In this document: positions 13,717 to 20,764 of the stretch, one piece after another
Layout: each line of letters opens with the position of its first letter
Position numbering within the stretch: the first letter of the stretch is position 1
DNA from: a virus
Length of the DNA: 39,374 nucleotides
Direction: 5' to 3' (one strand)
Virus record (IMG/VR): IMGVR_UViG_3300019999_000076
Coordinates: 1-39,374 of that record
The notes under the pieces: model-generated
Told to the model about the DNA's origin: nothing
The model's database searches: none
The model's input: only the letters and a program-made list of their open reading frames with translations
Program-made: the position numbers and the translations under genes

Positions 13717-13752
13717 TTACTCCAAAGCATGTTTACCGTATTTATCGCTCAT
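13717..13752 (-). pseudogene. micro-ORF: truncated copy of the HALEC module
   Basis: An 11-codon frame MSDKYGKHALE then stop, overlapping by ATGA the end of the 31-residue gene upstream. It matches the openings SGECDKCGEHALEC (13205) and SDECDEHALEC (within 12335-12871). It contains TTTGGAG, which also serves as the ribosome site for the gene at 13711, so it may act as a leader peptide or be a decayed copy. Confidence 0.5.
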
Positions 13753-13844
13753 AATAGGAGAATTTCATTTTCTTCCTCAGAACGCTCATCTCTTTCCTTT
13801 TTCAATAAAAAGTCTAATGCTTCCGCCGGAGAAAGTTGTTTCAT
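13749..13844 (-). CDS. 31-residue acidic peptide, first gene of leftward cassette
   Basis: ATG 13844 to TGA 13749: MKQLSPAEALDFLLKKERDE then an acidic tail ending in ILLL. It is helical and coding-like, and its stop overlaps the next micro-ORF. It is divergent from the large terminase gene, whose start lies 30 bases away. Confidence 0.5.
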   Translation of the reverse strand: MKQLSPAEALDFLLKKERDERSEEENEILLL

Positions 13845-13874
13845 TTCATTAACCTATATAGTAAAATATTTATC

Positions 13875-15161
13875 ATGCAAATTCCATTAGCACCAAAACA
13901 GACCGAATTCATCATCAACAGCACCGCTCATTGGAATTTAGCTCACGGTTCGGTCCGTTCAGGAAAAACTATAGGGACTCTTTTCCGTTTTATGCAAGCA
14001 GTAAATGATTGCCCAGATAGCCAAATCTGGATGGTTGGCCATAGTTCAGATACTATATATCAAAATGCCATACGTTTGCTACTAGAAAGCGATCAATTAG
14101 CTATCTTTCGACCATTCTGCACATGGTATTCTGGTAAGAGACAACTAAAATTCCGGGATAAAACAATTGCCACTCTAGGAGCAAAAGATGAAGGAGCCAT
14201 AGGAGGATTTCAAGGTAAAACATTCAGCTTAGTTTATTGTGATGAGATGACACTTTATCCTGAATCGATCATTGATATGATTGATACAAGGCTTTCAAAC
14301 CCACATAGCATGGGATTTGCAAGTATGAACCCTTCACACCCTAACCATAAGTTAAAGAAATGGATAGATAGGGCAGAAGCAGGAGATAAAAACTATTATT
14401 CATTGCATTTTACATTGGACGATAACCCTTATGTGGAAGAAACCTACAAGCAACGTATTCGTGATAGTCTATCTGGTCTTTTTTATAAGCGTAATTACCT
14501 TGGTTTGTGGTGCCTTGCTGAGGGAAGTATCTTCGACTTTTTTGACCCATCCATCCATATACTTAAAAGACCTCCCACTGCGGCTGAGTATTGGGTAGCA
14601 GGCATTGATTATGGGAGTGTCAATGCTTTTTGTTGCTTGTTAATTGGGGTGAGCACAGGAAGACATACCCAGACAGGCAAAAGGATGTGGGTAGAGAAAG
14701 AATTCTATTGGGATCCCAAAGTTATGGGAAGACAAAAGGTGAATAGCGAGTTTGCGGAAGATGTATATAATTTTCTTGAACCTTATAGCATAAGAGGAAT
14801 CTATCTTGATCCTTCAGCCGAAGCATTCCAATTGGAACTTAAAAAGAGGGGAATGCATGTCATGCATGCCAATAATGACGTGGAAAATGGCATTCAAATG
14901 ATGACAACAGAGATGAAAAAAGGTAATCTTTATGTTCTTGAAGAATGTAGGAATACGATTAGAGAACTCCAAGGCTATGTATGGGATCCAAAGGCTGCAG
15001 ACAAAGGATATGACCAACCGCTGAAAAAGGATGACCATGCATGTGATGCTCTTAGATATGTCATGGCAACACATAAAGTAGCAAGTTACAGCCAAATAGA
15101 ACAATCACCAGGAAACCAAGAGTATTTTAGAAATAGATTTCAACCGACAAGGAGATTTTAG
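13875..15161 (+). CDS. large terminase subunit (packaging ATPase/nuclease)
   Basis: A 428-residue protein from ATG 13875; the longer frame from 13836 adds 13 residues and lacks support. ATPase domain: Walker A GSVRSGKT at 25-32, Walker B LVYCDE at 119-124, and a coupling motif region FASMNPSHPNH. The RNase H-like nuclease domain begins with AGIDYGS, followed by YLDPSAEAF and DDHACDALRYVM, giving the catalytic acidic residues. It drives headful or site-specific DNA packaging through the portal encoded downstream. The PBSX/terminase-6 type fits. Its stop overlaps the GTG of the next gene (TAGTG). Confidence 0.95.
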   Translation: MQIPLAPKQTEFIINSTAHWNLAHGSVRSGKTIGTLFRFMQAVNDCPDSQIWMVGHSSDTIYQNAIRLLLESDQLAIFRPFCTWYSGKRQLKFRDKTIATLGAKDEGAIGGFQGKTFSLVYCDEMTLYPESIIDMIDTRLSNPHSMGFASMNPSHPNHKLKKWIDRAEAGDKNYYSLHFTLDDNPYVEETYKQRIRDSLSGLFYKRNYLGLWCLAEGSIFDFFDPSIHILKRPPTAAEYWVAGIDYGSVNAFCCLLIGVSTGRHTQTGKRMWVEKEFYWDPKVMGRQKVNSEFAEDVYNFLEPYSIRGIYLDPSAEAFQLELKKRGMHVMHANNDVENGIQMMTTEMKKGNLYVLEECRNTIRELQGYVWDPKAADKGYDQPLKKDDHACDALRYVMATHKVASYSQIEQSPGNQEYFRNRFQPTRRF

Positions 15162-15412
15162 TGGAAATAGGTCAGTTAAAACTTTCACCGGAAGATATGG
15201 TATATTTTACAAAATTATTCGAAGATTACATTAAAACAATTATTGAAAAAGGATATTCCTATAGTGAAGCACTTGGTATTGCAAGACAACCTATGATCTT
15301 AACTTTTATTGCTCATTCAGTACCAAAAGATCAATTTTTGAAGGTTGTTGGTTGTGAATATGACCTGTATGATGAGCAATGGGAAAACTATTGGAAAAAA
15401 AATCATGTCTAG
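15161..15412 (+). CDS. hypothetical protein between terminase and portal
   Basis: An 83-residue protein starting with GTG 15161, overlapping the terminase stop. It is helical with LSPEDMVYFTKLFEDYIKTI, EALGIARQPMILTFIAHSVP and a Trp-rich end (EQWENYWKKNHV). No family was recognised; coupling to the terminase suggests late expression. Confidence 0.65.
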   Translation: MEIGQLKLSPEDMVYFTKLFEDYIKTIIEKGYSYSEALGIARQPMILTFIAHSVPKDQFLKVVGCEYDLYDEQWENYWKKNHV

Positions 15413-15572
15413 AGAAGACAAATTAGAAATAGCCAAGATGGCATATAAAGAAATCATGTTAGCCTTGAAGTCAGTATCGATTTATAAAGATGTCGATGTT
15501 AGTTTTTTTTGGTTTGGTGTATTATCAGTTGACGGAGATTTTTTTATTGAAAGTGATATGAAGGAAGCATGA
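15405..15572 (+). CDS. 55-residue hypothetical protein
   Basis: ATG 15405 overlaps the previous stop (ATGTCTAG). Product MSREDKLEIAKMAYKEIMLA, then an aromatic beta-like part (DVSFFWFGVLSVDGDFFIES). The frame extends upstream to 15345 but that is inside the previous gene. Function unknown. Confidence 0.6.
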   Translation: MSREDKLEIAKMAYKEIMLALKSVSIYKDVDVSFFWFGVLSVDGDFFIESDMKEA

Positions 15573-15794
15573 ATGTTTAACTTTTTCAAAAAGAAACGGC
15601 ATAATTGGGTTTATAGCGATTACATGGGTCAATGGCTTAATCTCGACCATGTTCGTTATATAAGATATACTCAAACAGAGAAAGAGGGCATCCACAATAT
15701 TCAATTCATTTTTTCTGATGGGACAATGATTAATTTTTTCTCAGGTCGCGATAAGAAAACGGCGGCGAAGAAATACAAGGAAATTTTAAGCTAG
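15573..15794 (+). CDS. 73-residue hypothetical protein
   Basis: ATG 15573 follows an AAGGAAG ribosome site. The product has a basic start (FNFFKKKRHNW) and then a small beta domain (HVRYIRYTQTEKEGIHNIQF, DGTMINFFSGRDKKTA) ending in a short helix. It is reminiscent of small PH-like or DUF-type domains, but none can be named. It is the last gene before the portal leader hairpin. Confidence 0.6.
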   Translation: MFNFFKKKRHNWVYSDYMGQWLNLDHVRYIRYTQTEKEGIHNIQFIFSDGTMINFFSGRDKKTAAKKYKEILS

Positions 15795-15811
15795 ATATAG
15801 GTTCTTGCCAT

Positions 15812-15836
15812 AATAAAATATTTATTGTATTTTATT
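15812..15836 (+). promoter_or_regulatory. leader hairpin ending in the portal start codon
   Basis: AATAAAATA (15812-15820) and TATTTTATT (15828-15836) form a perfect 9-bp stem with a 7-base loop. Its right arm runs into the TTG start (15835-15837) of the portal gene, and no clear ribosome site is present. The stem could hold back translation. Confidence 0.4.
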
Positions 15837-17988
15837 GCCATCAAACCTGAAGGTTTCGGAGGCTCTTATTTCTTTTTATCTCCCTCCCTGGGAAAATAAT
15901 CTAGAACCATCTCAAGGAAATGTTAGGCATTGGCTAGATAACTTATCGGCCAAACTCCAGCCTATGGAACAATCACGCTGGAATCAAGCAAATATCGATA
16001 CTCTGTTTTATGCTGGTAATCAGACATATATTAACCAAAATCTTAACTTTTCTCCTGGTATTTCTCCTCAGCAATACTATTTCAATCTGGTTCAGCAGCC
16101 TGTGAATATGATCACGGGAAGACAAAGACAGCATAGAAAATCTATTGTTTATATGCCAGCCGATGGAGCTGATCCACTCACTACAGATCAATATACACGA
16201 CTTATAAAGAATATCTGCCGTAAAGAGAGTATTAACGAACAATTCTCTAAATCATGCGAACTGTCTGCTATCGCTGGAATGAATTTAATGCAGCCATATC
16301 TTGATTTCACTGGAGATGATCCCGCTCAAGGCCAGCTAAAGCTGAAAATCTGGGAATACAACTCCTTTATGGTTGATCCCTATTTTAGAAATCCTGATAT
16401 GTCTGACGCGCAAACGATATGGTGTCAAGAATATATCAGTAAATTGGAGTCGCGAGTTAGATTCGGGGAAGATAAAGTTAGGAATGTATCTCCTCTTAGT
16501 GGTACACCTCAAAATTATGGAAGATTTTACTTCCTGCCTGAAAACCAAAACATGAATAGAAATGATTTATATGTCTTATCTTATGTCTGGTATAAGGCGG
16601 TTAAAAAGAAGAAACGTCTTTACAGTAGAAAAAGAAACCAATTCTTTGATTTTGCAGGTGGCGATGGCCAATTAGAACAAATTCTTTACCATATTGAAGA
16701 CATGGAAGAAGTTTCAGTAGATAGTACATGCTGGAAAGTCGCTGTCGTGTTAAATGATCAACTCATGTACCAAGATGTAAATCCTCTTTGGGATGGACCA
16801 GAATGTCCTATGATTCCAAATTTTTGGAATTATGATCCTCACATCAATCAATATGATTTACGTTCTAGATCTCTTATATTCGCTATGCGCTCCCCCCAAT
16901 TCCTTTTTAACTACAAGGTGATAACTAACAATGATATCGCCGCTGCTACAATTAATGCAGGCTGGAAACGTAAAGTTGGAGCTGTAGCGAATGAGGATAA
17001 CCTAAAGAAATCAGGGCAGGGCTATGATGTTATCATCAATCCCGAATATGAATTAACTGATTGCGAAAAGATAATTCCTAGCGCTGTTCCTGAGTCGGAT
17101 TTAGCTTTAGCGCAGCAAATGGCTGATTTGATCCATCAAGTTTGTGGCATTAATATGGAGAATTGGTCAGGGCAAAACGATAAACAAATATCTAGCCTTA
17201 CCATGTTATTGAAGCAAGATGCAAATCTCATGGTATTCCAGAAGTATTTCGATCAATGGGATAATGCTCTAAAGCTTTTAGGTGAGAGAATGCTTCAAAT
17301 CGGTCTAAACAACTGGAATGCTGAGAAAGTCGCCTTGTTAATCGGCGAAGAACCAAGCCCCCATTTTTACTCTAAGGTTTTTGCTAAATATCAAACGCAT
17401 GTAGAAGAAGCTGATTTAACTCCTACGCAGCAGAATCTACAAGCGCAGCAAATGATGGACATTAACTCAGCCTTTCAAAGAGAAGTGTTTCCTCCTTCAA
17501 TGATTATCCCTAAGTTAAATATCACAGGAAAAGGGGAAATCATTCCATTCTTACAACAACAAGAGCAGCAAGCACAGCAATTGCAACAAGAGCAAACGGC
17601 AGTACAGCATGCATTTGAAGATGCGAAGCTTAAAGAACTCTATACAAAAGCTGCTGGAAATCTAGCCACCGCTAGGGAACGTTCAGGTCGTGCAGAGGCA
17701 AACATAGGCTTGTTCGAGGAAAGATTAAGTGAAATTACAAGAAATAGAGCACTTGCTACTAAAGATAAAATGGAAGCCTTAGAAAAGTTGGTTGATGTTA
17801 TAGCTAAGTACGGAGAGATTGAAGCAGCTCTTAAAATGAATCAAATTGAATCGTTTGATTATCAACAACAAAACAATGAAGATAGAGAAAAGGTAGATGC
17901 CAAAATGACAGCAGAATCTTCAAGGTTTATGGAACAAATTATGGGCAATCAACAAAACTCTTCGCAAAATCAACAACAAGCTATATAA
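15835..17988 (+). CDS. portal protein, P22 type
   Basis: A 717-residue protein, close to P22 portal length (725). It starts with TTG; the next in-frame ATG is at ~43 and would remove conserved sequence. Matching features are ARFYAGNQ-like LFYAGNQTYINQN, QPVNMITGRQRQHRKSIVYM, MDP-like FMVDPYFRNPDMSDAQTIWC, and a long Gln-rich helical C-terminus (LQQEQTAVQHAFEDAKLKEL) like the barrel or crown helices. It forms the dodecameric DNA channel at the head vertex, binding the terminase and then the tail proteins. The stop lies just before a run of small genes. Confidence 0.9.
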   Translation: MPSNLKVSEALISFYLPPWENNLEPSQGNVRHWLDNLSAKLQPMEQSRWNQANIDTLFYAGNQTYINQNLNFSPGISPQQYYFNLVQQPVNMITGRQRQHRKSIVYMPADGADPLTTDQYTRLIKNICRKESINEQFSKSCELSAIAGMNLMQPYLDFTGDDPAQGQLKLKIWEYNSFMVDPYFRNPDMSDAQTIWCQEYISKLESRVRFGEDKVRNVSPLSGTPQNYGRFYFLPENQNMNRNDLYVLSYVWYKAVKKKKRLYSRKRNQFFDFAGGDGQLEQILYHIEDMEEVSVDSTCWKVAVVLNDQLMYQDVNPLWDGPECPMIPNFWNYDPHINQYDLRSRSLIFAMRSPQFLFNYKVITNNDIAAATINAGWKRKVGAVANEDNLKKSGQGYDVIINPEYELTDCEKIIPSAVPESDLALAQQMADLIHQVCGINMENWSGQNDKQISSLTMLLKQDANLMVFQKYFDQWDNALKLLGERMLQIGLNNWNAEKVALLIGEEPSPHFYSKVFAKYQTHVEEADLTPTQQNLQAQQMMDINSAFQREVFPPSMIIPKLNITGKGEIIPFLQQQEQQAQQLQQEQTAVQHAFEDAKLKELYTKAAGNLATARERSGRAEANIGLFEERLSEITRNRALATKDKMEALEKLVDVIAKYGEIEAALKMNQIESFDYQQQNNEDREKVDAKMTAESSRFMEQIMGNQQNSSQNQQQAI

Positions 17989-18028
17989 TTTAAAAAAAGA
18001 GCTATTATGCTCAAAACACGGGGTAGTT

Positions 18029-18280
18029 ATGGCAGACAGTCAAAAAATGGGTAGAGCATCTTCAGGCGGTCAACGCATTGATGATCATAAATTCTGGGCA
18101 GGCGGGCCAGGTAAAGATATGGTAATGCCGCAAGGCGCGCACACAAAGAACGAAAGTTCAGCAGAAGGCGCTGGATCGGAAATGGACTATGAAGATACAA
18201 CAGAAAAAGTTAAAGCACAGCAAATGGCTGGTGTAGGCAAAATTAAAGGCCGTCCTATGAAGCCTTTATATAGAAACTAA
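18029..18280 (+). CDS. small hydrophilic late protein
   Basis: An 83-residue protein rich in Gly, Lys and Met (MADSQKMGRASSGGQRIDDH, GGPGKDMVMPQGAHTK, ending GRPMKPLYRN) and probably disordered. Proteins like this often follow the portal gene in P22-type gene orders and may be minor head proteins. No family was recognised. Confidence 0.6.
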   Translation: MADSQKMGRASSGGQRIDDHKFWAGGPGKDMVMPQGAHTKNESSAEGAGSEMDYEDTTEKVKAQQMAGVGKIKGRPMKPLYRN

Positions 18281-18290
18281 TTTACGCCCA

Positions 18291-18339
18291 GGAGCTAGGC
18301 ATGTTTAGGTAAGACGCTAATCACGGATTACCAGGCTCC
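18291..18339 (+). promoter_or_regulatory. nested stem structure between small late genes
   Basis: GGAGC (18291-18295) pairs with GCTCC (18335-18339), and inside it GGTAA (18308-18312) pairs with TTACC (18328-18332). An alternative inner hairpin, TAATC-ACG-GATTA, would compete. This is the only sizeable gap in this run of late genes and may hold an RNA processing or attenuation element. Confidence 0.35.
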
Positions 18340-18359
18340 ATTTTATTAAAAGAGGTATT

Positions 18360-18614
18360 ATGAAAACAGGTTTTAACGATCCTGCGGCTATAAAGAATCA
18401 AAAACCAAAAGATAAGCCTGTTGATGGCAAAAAATCACCTTGGGATTTCACCTGTCCTCAATACGATCAAAGATCTAGTTGTTTTGTAAAAGCTGGAACT
18501 CATTATGGAGTAGGATATAGACAGCCCGTAGGTCATCCAGGAAATCCTAAGACAACAGCATCAACTTTACCTTTTGGAAGACCAAATACTTTGGAAGTTG
18601 ATGAAAAAGAGTAA
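18360..18614 (+). CDS. small late protein with YGxGxRxPVG motif
   Basis: An 84-residue protein with AGAGG before ATG 18360. It is hydrophilic with many Lys/Pro (NQKPKDKPVDGKKSPWDFTC) and contains HYGVGYRQPVGHPGNPK. The same YGxGxRxPVG pattern appears in the next gene. Probably disordered with a short binding motif; role unknown. Confidence 0.6.
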   Translation: MKTGFNDPAAIKNQKPKDKPVDGKKSPWDFTCPQYDQRSSCFVKAGTHYGVGYRQPVGHPGNPKTTASTLPFGRPNTLEVDEKE

Positions 18615-18765
18615 GGCACCAAAGACAGCTCATACATCCAATTCTCAAAAAGGAATGGGCGATTACTATGGAACTGGGATAAGAAATCCTGTAGGCAAGC
18701 TAAGAGATGTTTCAGGAGAGAAATCTCCTAGCAAGCTTAGAAAGCCTCCTAAGTCTTTAGCCTAA
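18601..18765 (+). CDS. 54-residue late protein with YGxGxRxPVG motif
   Basis: ATG 18601 overlaps the end of the preceding gene in another frame. Product MKKSKAPKTAHTSNSQKGMG, then DYYGTGIRNPVGKLRD and a basic end (SPSKLRKPPKSLA). It is a short paralogue of the preceding gene by motif. Function unknown. Confidence 0.6.
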   Translation: MKKSKAPKTAHTSNSQKGMGDYYGTGIRNPVGKLRDVSGEKSPSKLRKPPKSLA

Positions 18766-18786
18766 CTTTTCCATAAAAATATATAG

Positions 18787-18906
18787 TTATTTATCTAAAG
18801 AATCAGATTTTTCTGATTTTTCTAATTCTCTAAGTATATATCTGCATGCGGATATCCAACCTAAACCGAAGATACATATGCAAAGGAAGATAATGTTTAT
18901 AATCAC
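18787..18906 (-). CDS. 39-residue single-span membrane peptide
   Basis: A GTG start at 18906 gives a hydrophobic span (IINIIFLCICIFGLGWISA) and a charged tail (LRELEKSEKSDSLDK). The ribosome site is weak, and the preceding membrane peptide gene lies just upstream, so re-initiation is possible. Position suggests a pair with that gene. Confidence 0.4.
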   Translation of the reverse strand: MIINIIFLCICIFGLGWISACRYILRELEKSEKSDSLDK

Positions 18907-18927
18907 AATGACACTTCTTTCATGAGA

Positions 18928-19056
18928 TTATTTCTCGACAAAATCATCATGTATTTGTTCTTTTAGAATTTCAATAACGCGATTGCCTCCGCAGTGATAG
19001 CCAAGAAGGAAGACAAATCCACAGATTACCAATGCCACTAGTAATGTCATAATCAT
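18928..19056 (-). CDS. 42-residue single-span membrane peptide
   Basis: ATG 19056 with GGAA upstream. The product has a hydrophobic span (MTLLVALVICGFVFLLGYH) then a charged tail (GGNRVIEILKEQIHDDFVEK). It lies directly downstream of the partition cassette. Tiny membrane proteins like this could be holins, toxins or exclusion factors; none is shown. Confidence 0.55.
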   Translation of the reverse strand: MIMTLLVALVICGFVFLLGYHCGGNRVIEILKEQIHDDFVEK

Positions 19057-19114
19057 AGGGTTCCTTTAAATAATTTTAGGAGGCCAAGGCTTAGGATGAC
19101 AATCTGCACACATT

Positions 19115-19363
19115 TTACCCTTCCTTATCTAATATAGCCAAAATAGATTGAAGAATAAAGGCAGTTCTACTTTGGTATCTTTCCTTGCAGTGCCTATCTA
19201 TTCTATCTATGAGAGTTTTAGGAAGTCTTAGCGTCGTCACAATTAATTCAGGTTTTTCTTCCTCGACTTTGCCTCCTTTATTAATAAAGCTATCAATCTG
19301 AGACTTGTTGATATTGTTTCCAATTTTTGGTGGTGGTTTAACTGCCATGAATTCATTCTCCAA
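19115..19363 (-). CDS. ribbon-helix-helix partition partner of ParA
   Basis: An 82-residue protein. The N-terminal half is a flexible basic/acidic tail (AVKPPPKIGNNINKSQIDSF). The C-terminal half is a ribbon-helix-helix domain: strand ELIVTTLRLPKTLIDRID, then helices around CKERYQSRTAFILQSILAIL. This layout (mobile N-tail plus RHH) is that of ParG/Omega-type centromere-binding proteins, which work with the small ParA ATPase encoded just upstream. It probably binds repeats near 19364-19441 and represses the operon. Confidence 0.75.
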   Translation of the reverse strand: MENEFMAVKPPPKIGNNINKSQIDSFINKGGKVEEEKPELIVTTLRLPKTLIDRIDRHCKERYQSRTAFILQSILAILDKEG

Positions 19364-19423
19364 GCTTTTAGTGTTTTAATCATAAAGATACCTTATATAT
19401 GTCGTTATGCCATGAATATTATA

Positions 19424-19441
19424 TAACATAGATATATGTTA
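19424..19441. promoter_or_regulatory. inverted repeat between parA and the RHH gene
   Basis: TAACATA, GATA, TATGTTA: a 7-bp inverted repeat overlapping the end of parA. ATATATGT also occurs just downstream at 19395-19402. This cluster is the best candidate for the partition centromere or operator. Confidence 0.4.
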
Positions 19442-20083
19442 GCAATCATTTTGATATATGAAGTCATAAATATTTTTAATTTCTGAAATGGCTTTTTTAT
19501 CGACTTTTTTGCTTTCTATCACGCCTAAACCTTCGCACGCAGCATTTTTGAAAGCTTTTCTTTGGCAAATCACAAATGGTAAACATATAAATTCAGAGCA
19601 TTCTCTAAGAATTTCGATTGAATCTCCATTATCATTCCCTTGAATATCTCCACGATTGATAAAAGCATAAATTTTTACTTTAGGATTTATAATAGAAAGC
19701 TGAGCGCAAATACGTTTTAAATTACCCACCCTCCAAATATCAAGAGAACTTGGTTGAAAAGGAATTAAATAGACATCAGCTAAAACCAATGCAGAACGCT
19801 GAGAAATAGTATTACTTCCAGCTACATCAATAATGATGTCATCGTAATCTTTATACATTCTTTTTACTTGGTTTTCTAAGGCATCTGCTGAAAGCTCAAT
19901 AGTGGTCCATGACGTCGGTATTTTTTGAAGTTCTCTTTGTTGATTCCAAATGGCAGCTGATTTATCTTCATCAGCATCAATTAAAAGAACTTTTTTCTTA
20001 GCGGCTGCTCTTAAAACAGTCAGATTTGTAGCAACAGTAGTTTTACCACTACCGCCTTTAACACCCCCGGTAACTAAAATCAT
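19439..20083 (-). CDS. parA: ParA-family partition ATPase
   Basis: A 214-residue protein from ATG 20083, which has AGGAGG upstream; the frame open to 20137 is not needed. It has a deviant Walker A KGGSGKTT at 9-16, LLIDADEDKSAAIWN (A' motif), DIIIDVAGSN (Walker B) and VYLIPFQPSSLDIWR. Size and lack of an N-terminal HTH place it with the small ParF/ParA type Ib ATPases that pair with ribbon-helix-helix proteins. These segregate low-copy plasmids. In a phage genome it implies a plasmid-like prophage state. Both partition genes run opposite to the surrounding late genes, so they can be expressed separately. Confidence 0.9.
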   Translation of the reverse strand: MILVTGGVKGGSGKTTVATNLTVLRAAAKKKVLLIDADEDKSAAIWNQQRELQKIPTSWTTIELSADALENQVKRMYKDYDDIIIDVAGSNTISQRSALVLADVYLIPFQPSSLDIWRVGNLKRICAQLSIINPKVKIYAFINRGDIQGNDNGDSIEILRECSEFICLPFVICQRKAFKNAACEGLGVIESKKVDKKAISEIKNIYDFIYQNDC

Positions 20084-20163
20084 ATATATACCTCCTGTAT
20101 ATCTTTTTACCATCATTAAGATGGGAAAAAATGGCAAAAAGAAATCAGGGATATATCATTTTG

Positions 20164-20688
20164 CTATAAGGAAGGCAAGAGATTTTTTGGTTGATATAAG
20201 GCATCCATTTGTTTTTCTATAAATGCTGCTTGTCTTATCTCTGCATAGATGGATTTGATTTTTTCTTCTGGTAAATCATCTGGTTCACTTTTTTCCAAAG
20301 AGCCACGATTATTTTTAAATTGATTGATAGACCATAAAACATACTGATTTTCTGTTACATTTCCTGTTTTGTATTGATCCCACATCTCACTTGGAGGCAA
20401 TAACCAGCATATTTCTAGGATATCTGTTTTGGATTGTGCTCTGAATAGATAGGAGTTTGTCTGGGCTTTAGGTTTAGTTAACCTAGGTTGCCAAAGCATT
20501 CTTTTGCTTAGGCCATCATCACTAGTCCTAGGATGAGCAAAAATATAAACATAAGGTGACCTATCTTGCATGGCTAAGGAAAGGGGATTTACTTTTAGAC
20601 AATCGTTAGCACCTTGAGCAATACTGGCCGATTGATCTGCTATAAGATGTTCTAATCTATCGTGCGTTTCAAGTCTATTTATCTTCAT
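20164..20688 (-). CDS. hypothetical protein upstream of parA
   Basis: A 174-residue protein with GGAGA before ATG 20688. It has a helical start (ETHDRLEHLIADQSASIAQG), a conserved-looking core (SPYVYIFAHPRTSDDGLSKR, WQPRLTKPKAQTNSYLFRA, DILEICWLLPPSEMWDQY) and a C-terminal helical tail. No family was recognised. It is the first gene of the leftward partition operon and divergent from the scaffold gene, so it may be a third partition component or a regulator. Confidence 0.7.
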   Translation of the reverse strand: MKINRLETHDRLEHLIADQSASIAQGANDCLKVNPLSLAMQDRSPYVYIFAHPRTSDDGLSKRMLWQPRLTKPKAQTNSYLFRAQSKTDILEICWLLPPSEMWDQYKTGNVTENQYVLWSINQFKNNRGSLEKSEPDDLPEEKIKSIYAEIRQAAFIEKQMDALYQPKNLLPSL

Positions 20689-20702
20689 TTTGTCTCCATT
20701 TC

Positions 20703-20731
20703 TTGCCTTATAATGTCAATTTTAGTTTAAT
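20703..20731 (+). promoter_or_regulatory. promoter for the scaffold-coat operon
   Basis: TTGCCT (20703-20708), spacer 17, TTTAAT (20726-20731), 34 bases before ATG 20765. A TATAAT also lies in the spacer (20709-20714) without a good -35. Confidence 0.45.
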
Positions 20732-20764
20732 ATGTTCAAAATTCTTTTATAACCAAAGGACACT

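Noticed and set aside
19070-19117. 15-codon minus-strand ORF (MCADCHPKPWPPKII) after the RHH gene
   Set aside because: It has a plausible GGAAGG site and a CxxC, but is too short to support without conservation.
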